Origin: Branchiostoma floridae
Lineage: Eukaryota; Chordata; Leptocardii; Amphioxiformes; Branchiostomatidae
Length of the DNA: 64,000 bases
Assembly (NCBI RefSeq): GCF_000003815.2
Contig: NC_049983.1
Coordinates: 21,292,573 to 21,356,572, forward strand
Direction: 5' to 3'
The position numbers were made by a program, and so were the translations under genes. A model generated the notes under the pieces. That model was given only the letters and a program-made list of their open reading frames with translations. It searched no databases and had not been told where the DNA came from. Position 1 is the stretch's first letter, and every line of letters begins with the position of its first letter. Below are positions 11,499-24,088 of this stretch, piece after piece.

Positions 11499-14400
11499 CT
11501 GCACACAACAAACACGGGAACAAACATGTACATTAATCACACAAAGTATAACTTTTCAATGTTAAATATTATCTAGACTAATGAACAGGCTGAATGTTTG
11601 ACTACGTTTTCCCATGATTTAAAATCTATCAATGATGCTGGAAGAGAATGCCACAACAACAAATTCATACTTTGTCATGGCTTTTTATTATCATTGCCAA
11701 AAACATGTGCTGGTTGAATGAATATCATTTGAGTGGCGCCATTGAGGTATACAGACTTTCACCTACAATATTATGATTACATTAATATAGCACCTTGTGG
11801 AAGTTCAATGCTCAAACTTATGATTGAAATAACTTCTATGTTTGCATTCCGTATTATTGTACTGTATACAACTTATTAGGGGCTATTACTCAAGTATTAT
11901 TGTTTTTCTTGGCTGATCAGCTCCAAGTAGTTGATACCAATTCATTCCAACCAAGTTTGTACATGTAGTTAAACTTATATATATATGTAGTTATTCTATT
12001 GTCTCCCGAGACAGAAGGATGCAGACAACAACAACAACAACAGCACAGTTTGGCAGTGAAATTGGAAGGATGATTGAGATTGACTTCCAGCTTAGAATAC
12101 ATTAGATACAGTTATTGATTGACCTTTCTTTTTTGGAATCGTCCTCTAATTAGTATGCACAGTAGGGCAAGTCCTCGTCTGCCGTTACCGATACACGGTA
12201 TTGAAGACGGCCAAGAACATAACAATCAGGATTGCTAATGCAGCTGAAATTCCCACCTATTGACTGTTATTGACCGCTGCCCTTTCTATGACTCCAAATG
12301 CATTCCAGTTAGTATGGCAATTTTTGTATGTCTTCTAAAGCTGATGTGCTGCATGTTGATTGAATATTGAGGAACAAAATGTTCCTGAGAGAGTATACAT
12401 GTACAAGTGGGTATTTATCAACAGAAAATTAATAGATCTCAAGAAGAGTGATAACGGCCAGCTCAAAAGAAGACACTTAATTTCAGCTGAAACAAAACTT
12501 CATCCCTTAAATGCTGGCTATACATCAGTAGAAATTGTTTCATTTCTTGGTGGAATTGCACTGTGGGGAGTAATAGAAACCCTACGGAGACACATTGACC
12601 CTGCTGTTTAAGAAAAATGAATTGAGCCCACCTATAATGATGACTGATCTCATCATTACCACAGAGACAGGAAGATCTAGCCATTTGTTCCTATTATATC
12701 CACATCTCCATGAACGTGTCACCAGACTTTACTTTGCCCATTATTCAAACAGCAGACTCATAAGGCTTTGTTGACGCACCTTTCATTTGGTTCAATAAAT
12801 CTGCCCCTCCTGCTGTGGTGAGGTGCTTCTGTAAGCCCCCGCTCCACGGGGCATATACTTAACTACTTCTCTTACTATAGATACCGGAGTTATTTTAAAA
12901 GTCAAGAATATTAAGCCAACAAGCCCGAAATAATGAACCATAGTTTGCTTGCTGCAAAGTCAAATATTGCCACCGTAAATTCTCTGTTGGTAAGTCATGG
13001 TGCCAATTACTGACATGCATCACATGACTATAAGTAGCACTGAATGAAGGAGGCTACCCTTGCAATAATGTTTTGTCATTGCTACCACTTTATGATAGTT
13101 AATATAAAATACTGAACAAACATCTGTTCAGTAAAGATAGGCAAAAGAGGCACTATTCTACTGCCATGTTCGTTAATAAGATAATACAGTAATAAGGTTC
13201 TTCCTCTATCTTTGAATATTGTCCATATAGCCTATGATTGGCAGCTTTACTTTTGCATAAAACCATGAAAGTTAGTCACCCTGCCACCTGCAATAATGGA
13301 TATGAAAATAATGGAGACTGTACAGTCACCTCATGCCTTTCATTAGTTTACCCTTGGCCTATTTCTGACCTTCCAGGAATATTACTGATGATCAATTCTG
13401 CATCACCGAGTCAAGTTATGAGTCTGTGCGAAGTTGACGGGAAAAACCACACCAGCGATGTTTAATTACACAGTATGATAAAATGAACTTTTGAAAAATC
13501 TTCACCATAATGTGCATTACAACATAATTTTTCAATCAAATTTTGCATCATAAGTGCTTTTGTCAATTTTAACACACTAATTACCTATATGACTTCTGTC
13601 TATTGACAATAGGCAGCATTGCTGTGACAATATACCCTGGGCATTCCTCCACTTTGGTGGGCCTTGCCCAAAGATGCGACTGGCTGATTACAGAACTATG
13701 CAAAGGAGCACTTCACTCGCTGGACTGTCGATAATTCTGCTTCAGTCAAACCCTAAGCCAGCACCATGTGACTTTCCGCATCAGTTGGGTGCAGAGACAC
13801 ATAAGAACCTAGAGAGATAGCTAAGTCCGATAGTGACACACAGTAAAAAGCACACTGCTTTGCCCTGAAGAGAGAGCTTCACTCTTGGCATATCTTATCA
13901 GGCCAGGCTAATCCCCTAGGAGACACTGCACTTCTTGTGTCCCATGGGATTCATCTTTCTGCCCTCTCCATCTACATGAGAGAGATGAATCCTTCCTTAG
14001 CCTGTTTTAGCAAGTAAGAAGCACAAAGATGTCACTCGCAGCTGCCAGGGACAATAAAACCTCATCTGGGTGGCAGCAAAGGCTCAGTCCAGACAGACTG
14101 TCGACGACAGGCTGCTCTTTGTGTTGTTGAAAGGGAAGATCAAAATGGAAAGTTTCCTAAAAGCATTACAAAGCTTTCAGGTGTGCAAATCCGAAGGGAA
14201 CAGTAATGGATGTTCTCTACAGGGCTGTCGAGTGGGCAAGCCAAAAGCAGTTTTCCAATTCTTTGTACCAAACTCACCAGGTTGCAAACTGCCTTGGAAG
14301 TCCCTGTATAATTGTCACATGCTAGTATATCAATCTATATATGTCTAAACACTACATCAAGAAATAAAGCTTAAAAACTTGAGTCATACTTTAGCTATGC

Positions 14401-17400
14401 ACATCTTTATGTACAGCTATGTACAGAAATCAGGACAAAGTTACACAACTTGACTCACATGTACATATACATCAACTGAAGTTGTACTTTCTCCAACAAC
14501 TCAGTTGGCAACACACAGTTGTTGAAACCTGACCAAACTCACAGAAAACTACTAACTACATTATCAAAATATAGTACTCTAGGAATAAGCAAGAAAAAAG
14601 TTTAGGCCATAAAATCAAGCTTACAAGTTTCTAGATTGACAAAGTTTGACATATCCTCACCTATATGTAGGGTGCTAACTGGCTAACCTTGTTCAACAGC
14701 CATCATCCCTCATGGTAGGTACCATAGTGACCATGTTTTACATCACTCATTCCATTTTCCTACATTGTAGTACATACTTACACTATACTCCCCAGCTGCT
14801 GAAGCTTTACCCTTTGCCAAAAGGTGCAACATGTGACGACTTTCGGGGCAGAAGTGGATTCAAACAGGTGGAAAGTTCTGATTGACGCTGTTTAGGGCCA
14901 TTGCCTTTCCCATGAACTGTGTAGATACAGTGAACAGTACACTATATGCACTTTGGCACTGCATCTGTGCTAAAAAGTTCAGTAACAAGGATGCCAAATG
15001 GACATGCCATTAGCCCCACTACTTATAGCACCAACAGTCCTACCTCTCCTGACACGAAGGCTTCCAGCTAAAGTGGGTCTGAATGCTCGAAAGGCATCCA
15101 TTTAGTCTGCAGCAGAGAGCCTCTTCTGTACATTAGCTGGGGTTAAAAGGGCCACTCATGCACAGCCATATGTAGACACATCAACAAAGTTCTATATCAT
15201 TCTACAATTCTAATGTTAAGGCCTGAATTTTTAGCAAGAAGGTTTCAACATTGTATATGATAGAGAAGTGCCTACATAATAACATCAAGAACATGCTTAT
15301 GGCACAAGATGCATTTTTTCCCTTGCAGCCCAGCTAGTATAGTATCAGTAGAGCATGCACATCATTTTACATTGCCCACTGTAAATACACGCCTTTCTGC
15401 ACAACCCTTTTCCCTTAAAATTATATAAAGCATCTCTAGGAAAATTACCCTTTTCAAAGTTCAATGTCCGATGGGACATGATCACAATGCCTACATGGGT
15501 TTATTGTCCTCGGGTAACTATGTCTCGTGATACCCCCACCCTCCTAAAGGGGATTTTCGCTGAACTACTAACACACAATTATTCTAGAGACTGTAAAAAA
15601 CAAAATCTCTGTCGATATCCATTTATTGCGACATATATAGGGGGTGAGTGCTGTGACTGTAGCAATATGATACCTATTTGATGAAACTAAGGATAAGAAG
15701 TAAGCCTATGGAAACTGCATATGGAAACTGCAGAACGTGATAGAATCATCACTCAAAGTTCAACAGCCCTTCATACAGCAGTTAACGTGAATTTTAAAAG
15801 CAACAGTACTCAGTCATTACTTTGATGGTAGATATGTATCCATACTGTGTGATTTGTAAACATTCACATCTGTAGTCTTCACAAAATCTTCGTGCAATAC
15901 TGTTGGTAACTGATAACACAGGTAGGAAGAGCTGTAAGCTGATACAACAGTATTGCTAAATGGACCATGCAGGTAAGATAAGTGCCTGGTGAACATAATC
16001 CCCAATATTGAGGATGGCTCCATTTTCTCCCAGGCCTCTGATAAGGTAGTGAAAGAAACGGCCAAGGTCCCGCGGCCATTACCAAGAAGTAGTGAGCAAG
16101 GAAGTGAGAGATTGCAGGATAGACAATGTGCACTTCCTCCGTCCCCAATATTTACTCATCTCTTACCATTGAAGAATTCAAAGGATTTGACTACAGATAA
16201 TTAGAGTAATTTCTAGTTCTATAGTTCTACATCAGGGTTATATCCATGGTGCACTTGCTACTACTAGTATGTCATTGTAGATATAATCAAAATCATTAAC
16301 TAATATGGCTGATAAGTGCAAGCTGAGTTTGAGACTAAGCAACTGCCCAGGGCACTTACATGCAGCTATCCAGAAAGTGAGATTTCGAAATGAAAGAAAT
16401 CTCCAAACTTGTAAAAATTACACAGCCTGACCAACAGGATTTTCACAAAGATAGAATGTGCATCAGCTCAACAGCAGTTGATGAGTTCAACCCACATCGA
16501 ACTTCCACCAGAGTTGCCCACCCCATTTGTCTCTCTTAGTTCCACTAGGATATTGTGGGTTTCAGGCAACACTGCAGAAAGCCTATCTCCTCCACATTGA
16601 TGAACTTAATCCCTGGTGGCAGCATGGGCTGAAAGGCAATGTTAAAAGTTTGGGAGCATGCTGAAGTAGAAAGGGGTTTTCATCACATTTACTGCACTGT
16701 CTGCACATGTAGGCGGTACAGACGATCAGGTGTCCACGCGTGCAACTCTTTGACATTGGATAACCAGCTAGCTTTCTGATGTTTCCTCTCGAATTTCCAG
16801 ACCTCTTTTGTTTCCCACTCTGTGGTTGCGGCTTTTGAAGTGGGTAAAGCCATCGCTCAGAACATCTGCATGCTTCCAATCAGTGCAGCATGCATTTGGA
16901 CAAATCACAGGCCTAAGATGTGATGAGGATGGCAGAAAGTTGGAAGAGTCATTTGGCAAGATGGGCTGGGTGGCCTTTTAAGATGATGTTCACGTTCCTA
17001 CCATAAGCCCCAATCAGAACCATTTATCTGGAGAGTTTCCCGTTGATCACGCCATGGGTTCTGGGGGCGTTCATGCAGGCTCGTTTCTGAGCAGCTTTCT
17101 TGAACATCAGTGATGATTCAAAAGAAAATCTAGCTATCAGTGAAAAGATAAGAAGCATTCATGAAAGACTTTTTGCATGCTTTCTTTTGCAAAACACAAT
17201 CTCGAGAGAAGGGTCAGCACTACAAAAACAAAACTTCTGGTCGGAGACCTTCTGACTTTAAAAATACCAAGTTTCCATCCATACAAATCTTCATGGTACT
17301 GTCAAATTGTCCACCCAATTGCAAAAGCCTGAACATACCAGATCTCCGGCCATTGAGCCGCAATGACAGACCTATGATTACATGGATCTGTAGCATCAAA

Positions 17401-17478
17401 CCCTAGACACCCCCATCTACTCTGTATGCTAAACTTGGGGCTGTGGACATCTTATAAGTGCTATGGGAATGCTGACTC

Positions 17479-17650
17479 CGGCGATATGGACATGTTGAAT
17501 GAGCCAGTGACTGCATAAACACCATCTCCAAATTGCAGTTCTCAGGCCACAGAGGTGGTGGTAGACCAAGGAAATCTTGGTGCAGCCTTGCCAGTGTGAA
17601 CCCATTGGACAGAGCCACTTGGAAGCAGGATCTGAAGATAAGCCAACTGC
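17479..17650 (+). pseudogene. LINE C-terminal fragment (tail after reverse transcriptase)
   Basis: One frame reads RRYGHVE, a stop, then ISKLQFSGHRGGGRPRKSW, followed by a segment with ATWKQDL. This is the common C-terminal tail of non-LTR retrotransposon proteins (RYGHV.R...K..L...G.R..GRPRK.W......R..W). The internal TGA and absence of upstream reverse transcriptase mark it as a relic, consistent with 5' truncation on insertion. The clade (CR1, RTE or Jockey) cannot be settled. Confidence 0.6.
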
Positions 17651-19379
17651 TGCCCATCCTTGTCAGGGCAACATGCAGCAGTAGAATGAAATACTGGATA
17701 CTACAACTATTAGTACTACTAAACCAATAAAGCATGTACATTACCAGCAAACTGTAAAACTCTTCGTTGAAATGGCTGTAGTTACTTACTAATCCTCCTA
17801 TTCTGGAGACATTCCTCTCTTTTATTGTACAACAATCTTCCATATGTCAGCTTGAATACCAACCAAATGTTATATTCCTTAGTTAGCACAATGTAAAATG
17901 AAGGAACAGCGCCCCAGAAAATTTACCAATGACAGTAAAACGGGCAGAGGGAACTGTGCTTGATGGGAACATAATTTGACAGTGACCTTTCTGAGCTGCC
18001 AGGTTTGCAGGTGTGACATTACAGATTCCTACAGGGAAAGCCACTGATTACTCCTGGAACATATGGACAGTTTACAAGAAATTGTAAACTACTACATGTA
18101 GTTCTCAAAATATCTTGAAAGAACATGCACATCAAAATATTTGTCCTTGACATATTTCTATTACTTCACTCTTCAGCCTTTCTCCCTGTGAATTGTTGGT
18201 TAAGACAACAAACATGGTTCACCCGAAGTACTACATTATGATATCTGAAATCTTGGTGTCAATTTCAACATATTCCATCTAAATCCGACGCTTGAAAATT
18301 ATGATCAGCTTCCATAGACAAGCAGTGAGCAGGTGAGCCAGTGGACAACAGCCAAATAAAGTGAGAACAAAAAGATGGGCATTTTTTAGTTTCACATAAA
18401 TGATAATCTGTGTCCATGTCAAGTTGAAGAACAATTTTGCTGGTTTTACAATACGAGTAGAACCACAACATAAATTAAAAATGGACTCGACAAAGCAGTA
18501 CTCTATTGCCTTCAGACTTAAGTGAGTCAAAATATGCAGAGGGTGATCCAGAATGCACTTGACTATTGATCCAAATCACACAGAGAAAATGAGTTTGTGG
18601 ACTGGGGGATGCCATCCTTTCCCTATCGCCCCACTAAATAAATGTAACTGATTTCCTCCCGAACCAAGGAAACGAAGCTGGAGGAGATAGTGTCCGCCAT
18701 GGGATTGACTCTACCTGAGGGGAAACAACTGATGGGATTTAGAAAGGAATCATTAGAGGAGAGCTGAGTCACTGCAACCATTTCATTAGGTTGGATGGCA
18801 ATTTCAGGATTAACAGTTCACCCTTGTCTCTTCTACACAACACAGTTGCTTGCAGTAGACTGGCAACATATCCAACTGCCCAATTGAAAGGTAAATTAAT
18901 AAATGTACAGGCAAATCCTGGCACAGCCTAAGGCTGTCATAAAAAAGCTCATTTAATGTGATCAAAATAAATGAATGAATGAACAACAAGGAAACAAATT
19001 TTAGTGCATTTTTAGGCAAGCATTAACGCATCCTCTGTCCATAGCATTCATAATTGACCACGATTTTCATTCAAATGCCATTCATGATTTGTTCAGAATT
19101 ATTGTTAGTGATAAATTTTCCCTGGTTAATTGGTATGTTTTGAATATACAAAATGTTGATGAATATGTACTTTGAGGCCTGTGTTCCTCCCTAGCAGTAA
19201 AGGCCATAGGTTTTTGCCACATGTAACATCTATTATCATAATACCGGTACGTTTACGACGATTTCTCTAGCCATACTGATTTGACAAATTGTCAACGCAT
19301 AATTTTCTCCAGTTACATGTTGCTGTTATAGGTTACCCTTGCCACTTCTTCTGTGTAACTCTTTTCTGCCACTCTTGTC

Positions 19380-19760
19380 CTGCTAAAAGCGTAATATTGT
19401 AATTGTAACACGCCGCGGAATTACACGGCGAACGGGCGCGTGGTTTGGAGGGGGTAAAAAATACAGGTAGGAAGAAACACGGCACAATTAACTGCCGCTA
19501 TGTACATTTATACATCCTCTGATGTTCCTTCCTTTTCTGTCAGTAAATGCATAAAACATAAACCTGCATGAGCATACAAAATGTCATGAGAAAACGGACG
19601 TATACTGTCAAGAATTTTCATTTAACTTCTGTCCGTCACAACCGCTATGACGTAACACTTCACTGCTAGCGTAGATATAAAAATGGCGGGAAAATGGCTG
19701 CGTACGTTCAATTTTGCCCATTCAGTCGTAGATCCGGGCTATTATGCAACGGTTCTTCAC
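19380..19760 (+). promoter_or_regulatory. CpG-rich promoter-like patch inside the plexin intron
   Basis: CpG words are concentrated here against a CpG-poor background (cgccgcgg, cacggcgaacgggcgcg). A cAMP-response-like tgacgtaa lies at 19648-19655, followed by atataaaaatggcgggaaaa. That carries a YY1/E2F-type AAAATGGCGGG with a second ATGGCTGCG 11 bases on. Such motifs overlap start sites of TATA-less animal promoters. An open frame from the ATG at 19694 runs about 38 codons. Whether it drives a transcript is inference. Confidence 0.4.
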
Positions 19761-20250
19761 ACTTTTACATGAGTTGTAGGTCACCAACAGAAATTCAAGA
19801 TTGTTGTTGAATCATGTTCGTCTTGTGCCGTGAGCATGTGCAATTATGATCTATAAATGTGGCAATGAATGTGACAGTGTGTTCGTCCCATAACGAGCTG
19901 CCTACCCCGAAAAAGATACTGAAAACTTTTGGCCTTGTTGTCTTCGAATGCATTGTTATCGATGCTTTGTAAATGATGTATTGGACACCTAGATGTCTGA
20001 AGTGTGCACAGCTCAGAAATAACTATTGTTGCATGTGTAGATCTCTTTAAGTTCCAGTATTTTTAATCTACCGGTATAAGTCTTACTACCGGTATTATGC
20101 CAATGCATGTTAATGTAAGATCACACCTATATTGGGATATTAATTGTATCATAAACAAGGGAAGATGGGTATCCTGAGGGTCATATTTGGAAGTTATGGA
20201 TGAAAGTTCACTCCATGGCCAAATTACTCCACCAATAATTGATTCTGCAG

Positions 20251-20416
20251 TTTTTGCCAGAAGCTGAGGCACCTTTTGGAACAATTATTGGAAAACATAT
20301 TATGATGAGAGCACTTAAAGCAGGAATTCCATTCACCATGACTCCAACAATATTTCCTGATTTGACCGTCATGGAGCACAATGATTTCTATGCAAATATA
20401 ATTCACAAGACGTGTG
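20251..20416 (+). pseudogene. ABC transporter subfamily A-like exon fragment
   Basis: After an acceptor-like gattctgcag, an open stretch of 55 codons reads EAPFGTIIGKHIM, then ALKAG, then IFPDLTVMEHNDFYANI. The last part resembles the segment after the Q-loop of ABCA nucleotide-binding domains (LF..LTV.EH..FYA), and GTIIGKHI resembles the preceding SGT..I.G.DI. The Q-loop Gln and the CPQ motif are replaced by FTMTP. Walker A would be in an upstream exon and was not found. The possible donor (gtgtac) is weak and a TAA follows at 20428. It may be a captured or decayed exon. The assignment rests on about 25 residues recalled from the family. Confidence 0.3.
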
Positions 20417-23400
20417 GTGTACCTGCATAAATGCATACTAAGTGTGGTGTACCTGCATTATTCAACATAATTACAGATTGAATCGTCAATACCTTATCAT
20501 AATGATGCACACTAATTGAGCTGAGTCGAGCAGAGCTAATGAATGCAGAGTGAAGACACTGCTGTGCTTTGTGAGTAAAGAAATGTGTCATCAGTGCATC
20601 AAGATTCAGACACCAATATAAAATACTTAGTCTAATTTATCAAAGTTTGCGTCAACTTTCCTAGCCGCAACACTCTCTGTGAAGATCCAGGTGAATGTTC
20701 CACAGAGCTGCTGTGTTGACGGTATCCTGGTAAAGCATTCATAGCCTGTTGTTTGAGAGCACCATATCGCAACACAAGGCATCGAACAATCATGGAAGGG
20801 TTTAGTTGTAACTCCTGCTGGAAAATGGCAATTATAGACAGCTTTCTAGGACTCGTTTCAAGTAATAAGGCTGGTAACCGTACTATCACGCTTAAGTAAT
20901 GAAGAACACGACCTTCAAAAGGACGTTAGGAGAAAGATAAGAAGGTTGCAGATAATTATAAGCTCCTGACTGTGAAGATAGCTATCCTTAGGTGGCGAGA
21001 TGGGTGCAGACTTCAAGAGGGTAATTTGTGGAACCACATCTGGGTTCAAACAAGACAAGGTGTATCAAGTTCCTAAATCTTATGGCCCACCAGGGGACTA
21101 CTGAAGAAATTGTAGTGTGGAATGGTTCAACCCGAACTCATCAGAAGGACCTTAGTAATGTCAGAACATTTCAGATGTACTGATTGATGATCAAGCACTG
21201 ATGCAAGGCAAACTTTGGTCCAATCAGGGGCCACTTCAGGGATTTCCCAACATTGTATCCTCAGCAGTACATAGTAAGATAAAGACTTTTTACGCCCAAC
21301 GTTTATAGGTACAGAAATGTTTGTTCTCTTATCCCTTCTAACTTCATTTTAACCAAGAGGGATTTCAACAATTCCCATACAAACACCATCAAACCATAAA
21401 CAAGACGATGGGCAGTTAAAATAAAGAGCACTTCCACCCGTTAATGTCTCCTTCTCCAATTTACTTGCCTCAATGTCACAGGTTTAAGGGCAACAAATGT
21501 GACCTGTGGGTCTTTGAACTGTAAGCACCACTTTTTAAGCATGTTTTAAGTGATGTTGGAAAACAGCACATATCAGCATTAGAGGGTTTTCTGATAAAGC
21601 AAGCTCTTTATAGCATGCAAACAAATCTGCATTATCCATTACATTAAGCCTTTAAGTTGATGCTAAAGAAGCTTTACTGGTGAAAATACATCAAGGAACA
21701 TAAAAGTGCAAACCATGGGCTCGGCCGTTAGGAATGGCAGACCCTAGTAAACGGACTCGTATCTTCACCACTCCCCGATGTATGAGCATAGCACACCTGT
21801 TTCTGAGTTTACCATTGATTAAGTACCACATTATGTTCTTTTAAGCTGATGTCTTGTAATATTGCAAGAACACAAACATTTTCTCATATGTAAGACTCCA
21901 TCTATATGAATACTGTATTGGTACTGGCCACTGAATGTGCAATGCCCGCCCTTGATCACGTAACTCCTTTAGATTCTACCCTTATTTCCGATGTGGTGTG
22001 CTTCCACCCCACTAAATCCCAAAGGATCCAAGGATAGGTGCCCTGCAGGAACACATCAATATGTTATGGACAAGATCATTTAATTTGCACCAGCCTCAAA
22101 CAGATTCAGCTTTCTGCAGATGTTCAAGGTCACATTCCACAACTTGGGTGCACTGGAAATCTTTAAAGGCACGCGGCAACGGAAATCAAATAAGTCATGG
22201 CCCACAGAGTTTAATGCTGCTGGAGCTATATTGCCCCTGCCTTGCACATGAGGATAACCTTTGCATCAGGAGAGGTCCTTAGGCTGGCAGCCCTTGACTA
22301 TGATGTGTTGAGAGGTGTGCTCAAATGGTATAATCAAAGCATATCAGCTGGCATGAAAAGCATGTACATTACAGTCCAATAATGGAGACTTATCTGAAGG
22401 TGTTAAAAGGATTCTCTAGCACTAACCAGGTAATCCTCAAGTTCATACTCAGGACTGTACACATGCATTTGTCCAGGACACCTGAAAAACAGGCTGTAGC
22501 CTGAGTGTGATTTTTACCCTGGTAAAAATTGAATAAATTATCTAGCCTAGCAAAAAGTACCACTAAAGGGCAGCAAATGAGGAAAACAATTACCCAATTT
22601 GTGATTCAAAACTATGGTAATGCATTATTAAGAATTCAAATGCCTGGAACAAGTTCCAACAAACCCTACATCCTGATTGGTTAAAGACTGCCATCCGAAA
22701 TCTGACAAAAGACAATATTCACAAGTGACTCCATATCTTTTGAAAAATATCTGCACAACCCTACAATCACTCTATGTCAGCTATCTGCTAACATGCTAGC
22801 TAGAAAACGGTAACAAATTGAATGTTTCTAATGTATTTAACACAATTCAACTCTTCGCGACATTCAAATTGGGTTTTCTCACATGGAGAAAAATTTTCTG
22901 GAAGTTTTAGTATGAAATATTTCAGGGTTTTTAAAATACGCATACTGTACGTATGCACTAGCTGTTGAAAGCTGCGAATTGTGATGTGATCTGAGCCAAA
23001 ATTAAGCCATTCCAGAGGAAGAAACCCAATTCCCAGGGTGGCAACAAATGTCATCTGCAGTGAAGAAGATGTAACATGTTTGACATATTCCATCCTCCTT
23101 CTCCCCACCTCCCTGCCAACAGGTCAGCATCACAGGGCACCACACCTGCTCCACATTACCTACAACCAGCCAGGTTTAATCTTCAGGAATTCTACACACC
23201 AATTTCACAGGGAATCACTAGAAGGCACATTCCCTCTTGGAACCCAACCAACAGTTCTTCACTGTTCAGGATATAGTTTACTCCAGCAATATTACACATA
23301 ACAGAAAACACAGGAAATTAAGGAAGTCTTAATTAATAAAAAAAAAAAAAGAACTGGAAGGAAAGGAGAAATCAAGCAAAATTACAATAACTTGTTCCTT

Positions 23401-23919
23401 GTATGAGACCTTTTCAGTTACAAGCATTTGAGTTTGGGATGAATCTACTTGTACTTGGACTTGTGGTTAACATTTGTGCATACATGAAGTCTTATCTGCT
23501 GGGATGCATAAACTTTTACGACAAAGACCAGGACTCAGGGTACATCTGATGTTCATCAAGGTCAGCCAACCAACGACCAATAACAATTTAACTGTGGTCC
23601 TGTCTCCATGGAGCCACATTAAAAGTTAAACAAGACCAGATTACACATGCCTCCCTTACCAAGGGGTAAAGACTTGATAAGTCACATAGAGCTTTCTTCA
23701 AGTTCATGTTTCCACATCTACCAATGTGAAGAAAAGGGATCATAATATGTTGTAGAGGACATGTAGTACATATACCCATAACATGGGAAATTCCAAAGCT
23801 GCCAAGTCCTGATAAAACAATGTTCAGATATCTGTTTTAACGACAATCTTACTTAAATCTCCTGTAGTCTCCTAGACTCCAAACTCTCTTCCTCCATTCA
23901 ATGATTCATTTTTTCAATA

Positions 23920-24088
23920 CAGTAGAAGCCAGTTAATTGCACAACGGATAATCGCATACTTCTGTTAATTGCACGCAATCCCCAAATCCCATGGTGGTGC
24001 GGTTCAGCTTAATAACTTTGTTGCACCATTCGGATAGTTGCACGAAATATACTGGCAAATGGGGTGTGCAATTAAGCGGCTTCCACTG
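23920..24088. mobile_element. Pogo/Tigger-like MITE
   Basis: Terminal inverted repeats read cagtagaagcc...ttaattgcac and gtgcaattaagcggcttccactg, with TA on each side as the target duplication. CAGT-type ends with a GAAGCC/GAACC core and TA target sites are typical of pogo/Tigger relatives. No coding content in about 170 bp. Confidence 0.7.

Noticed and set aside
16583-16959. Overlapping Cys-rich minus-strand frames
   Set aside because: They are in different frames with no consistent cysteine spacing or family match.
17403-17843. 146-codon minus-strand frame
   Set aside because: Its middle is antisense to the LINE relic, and the rest shows no domain.
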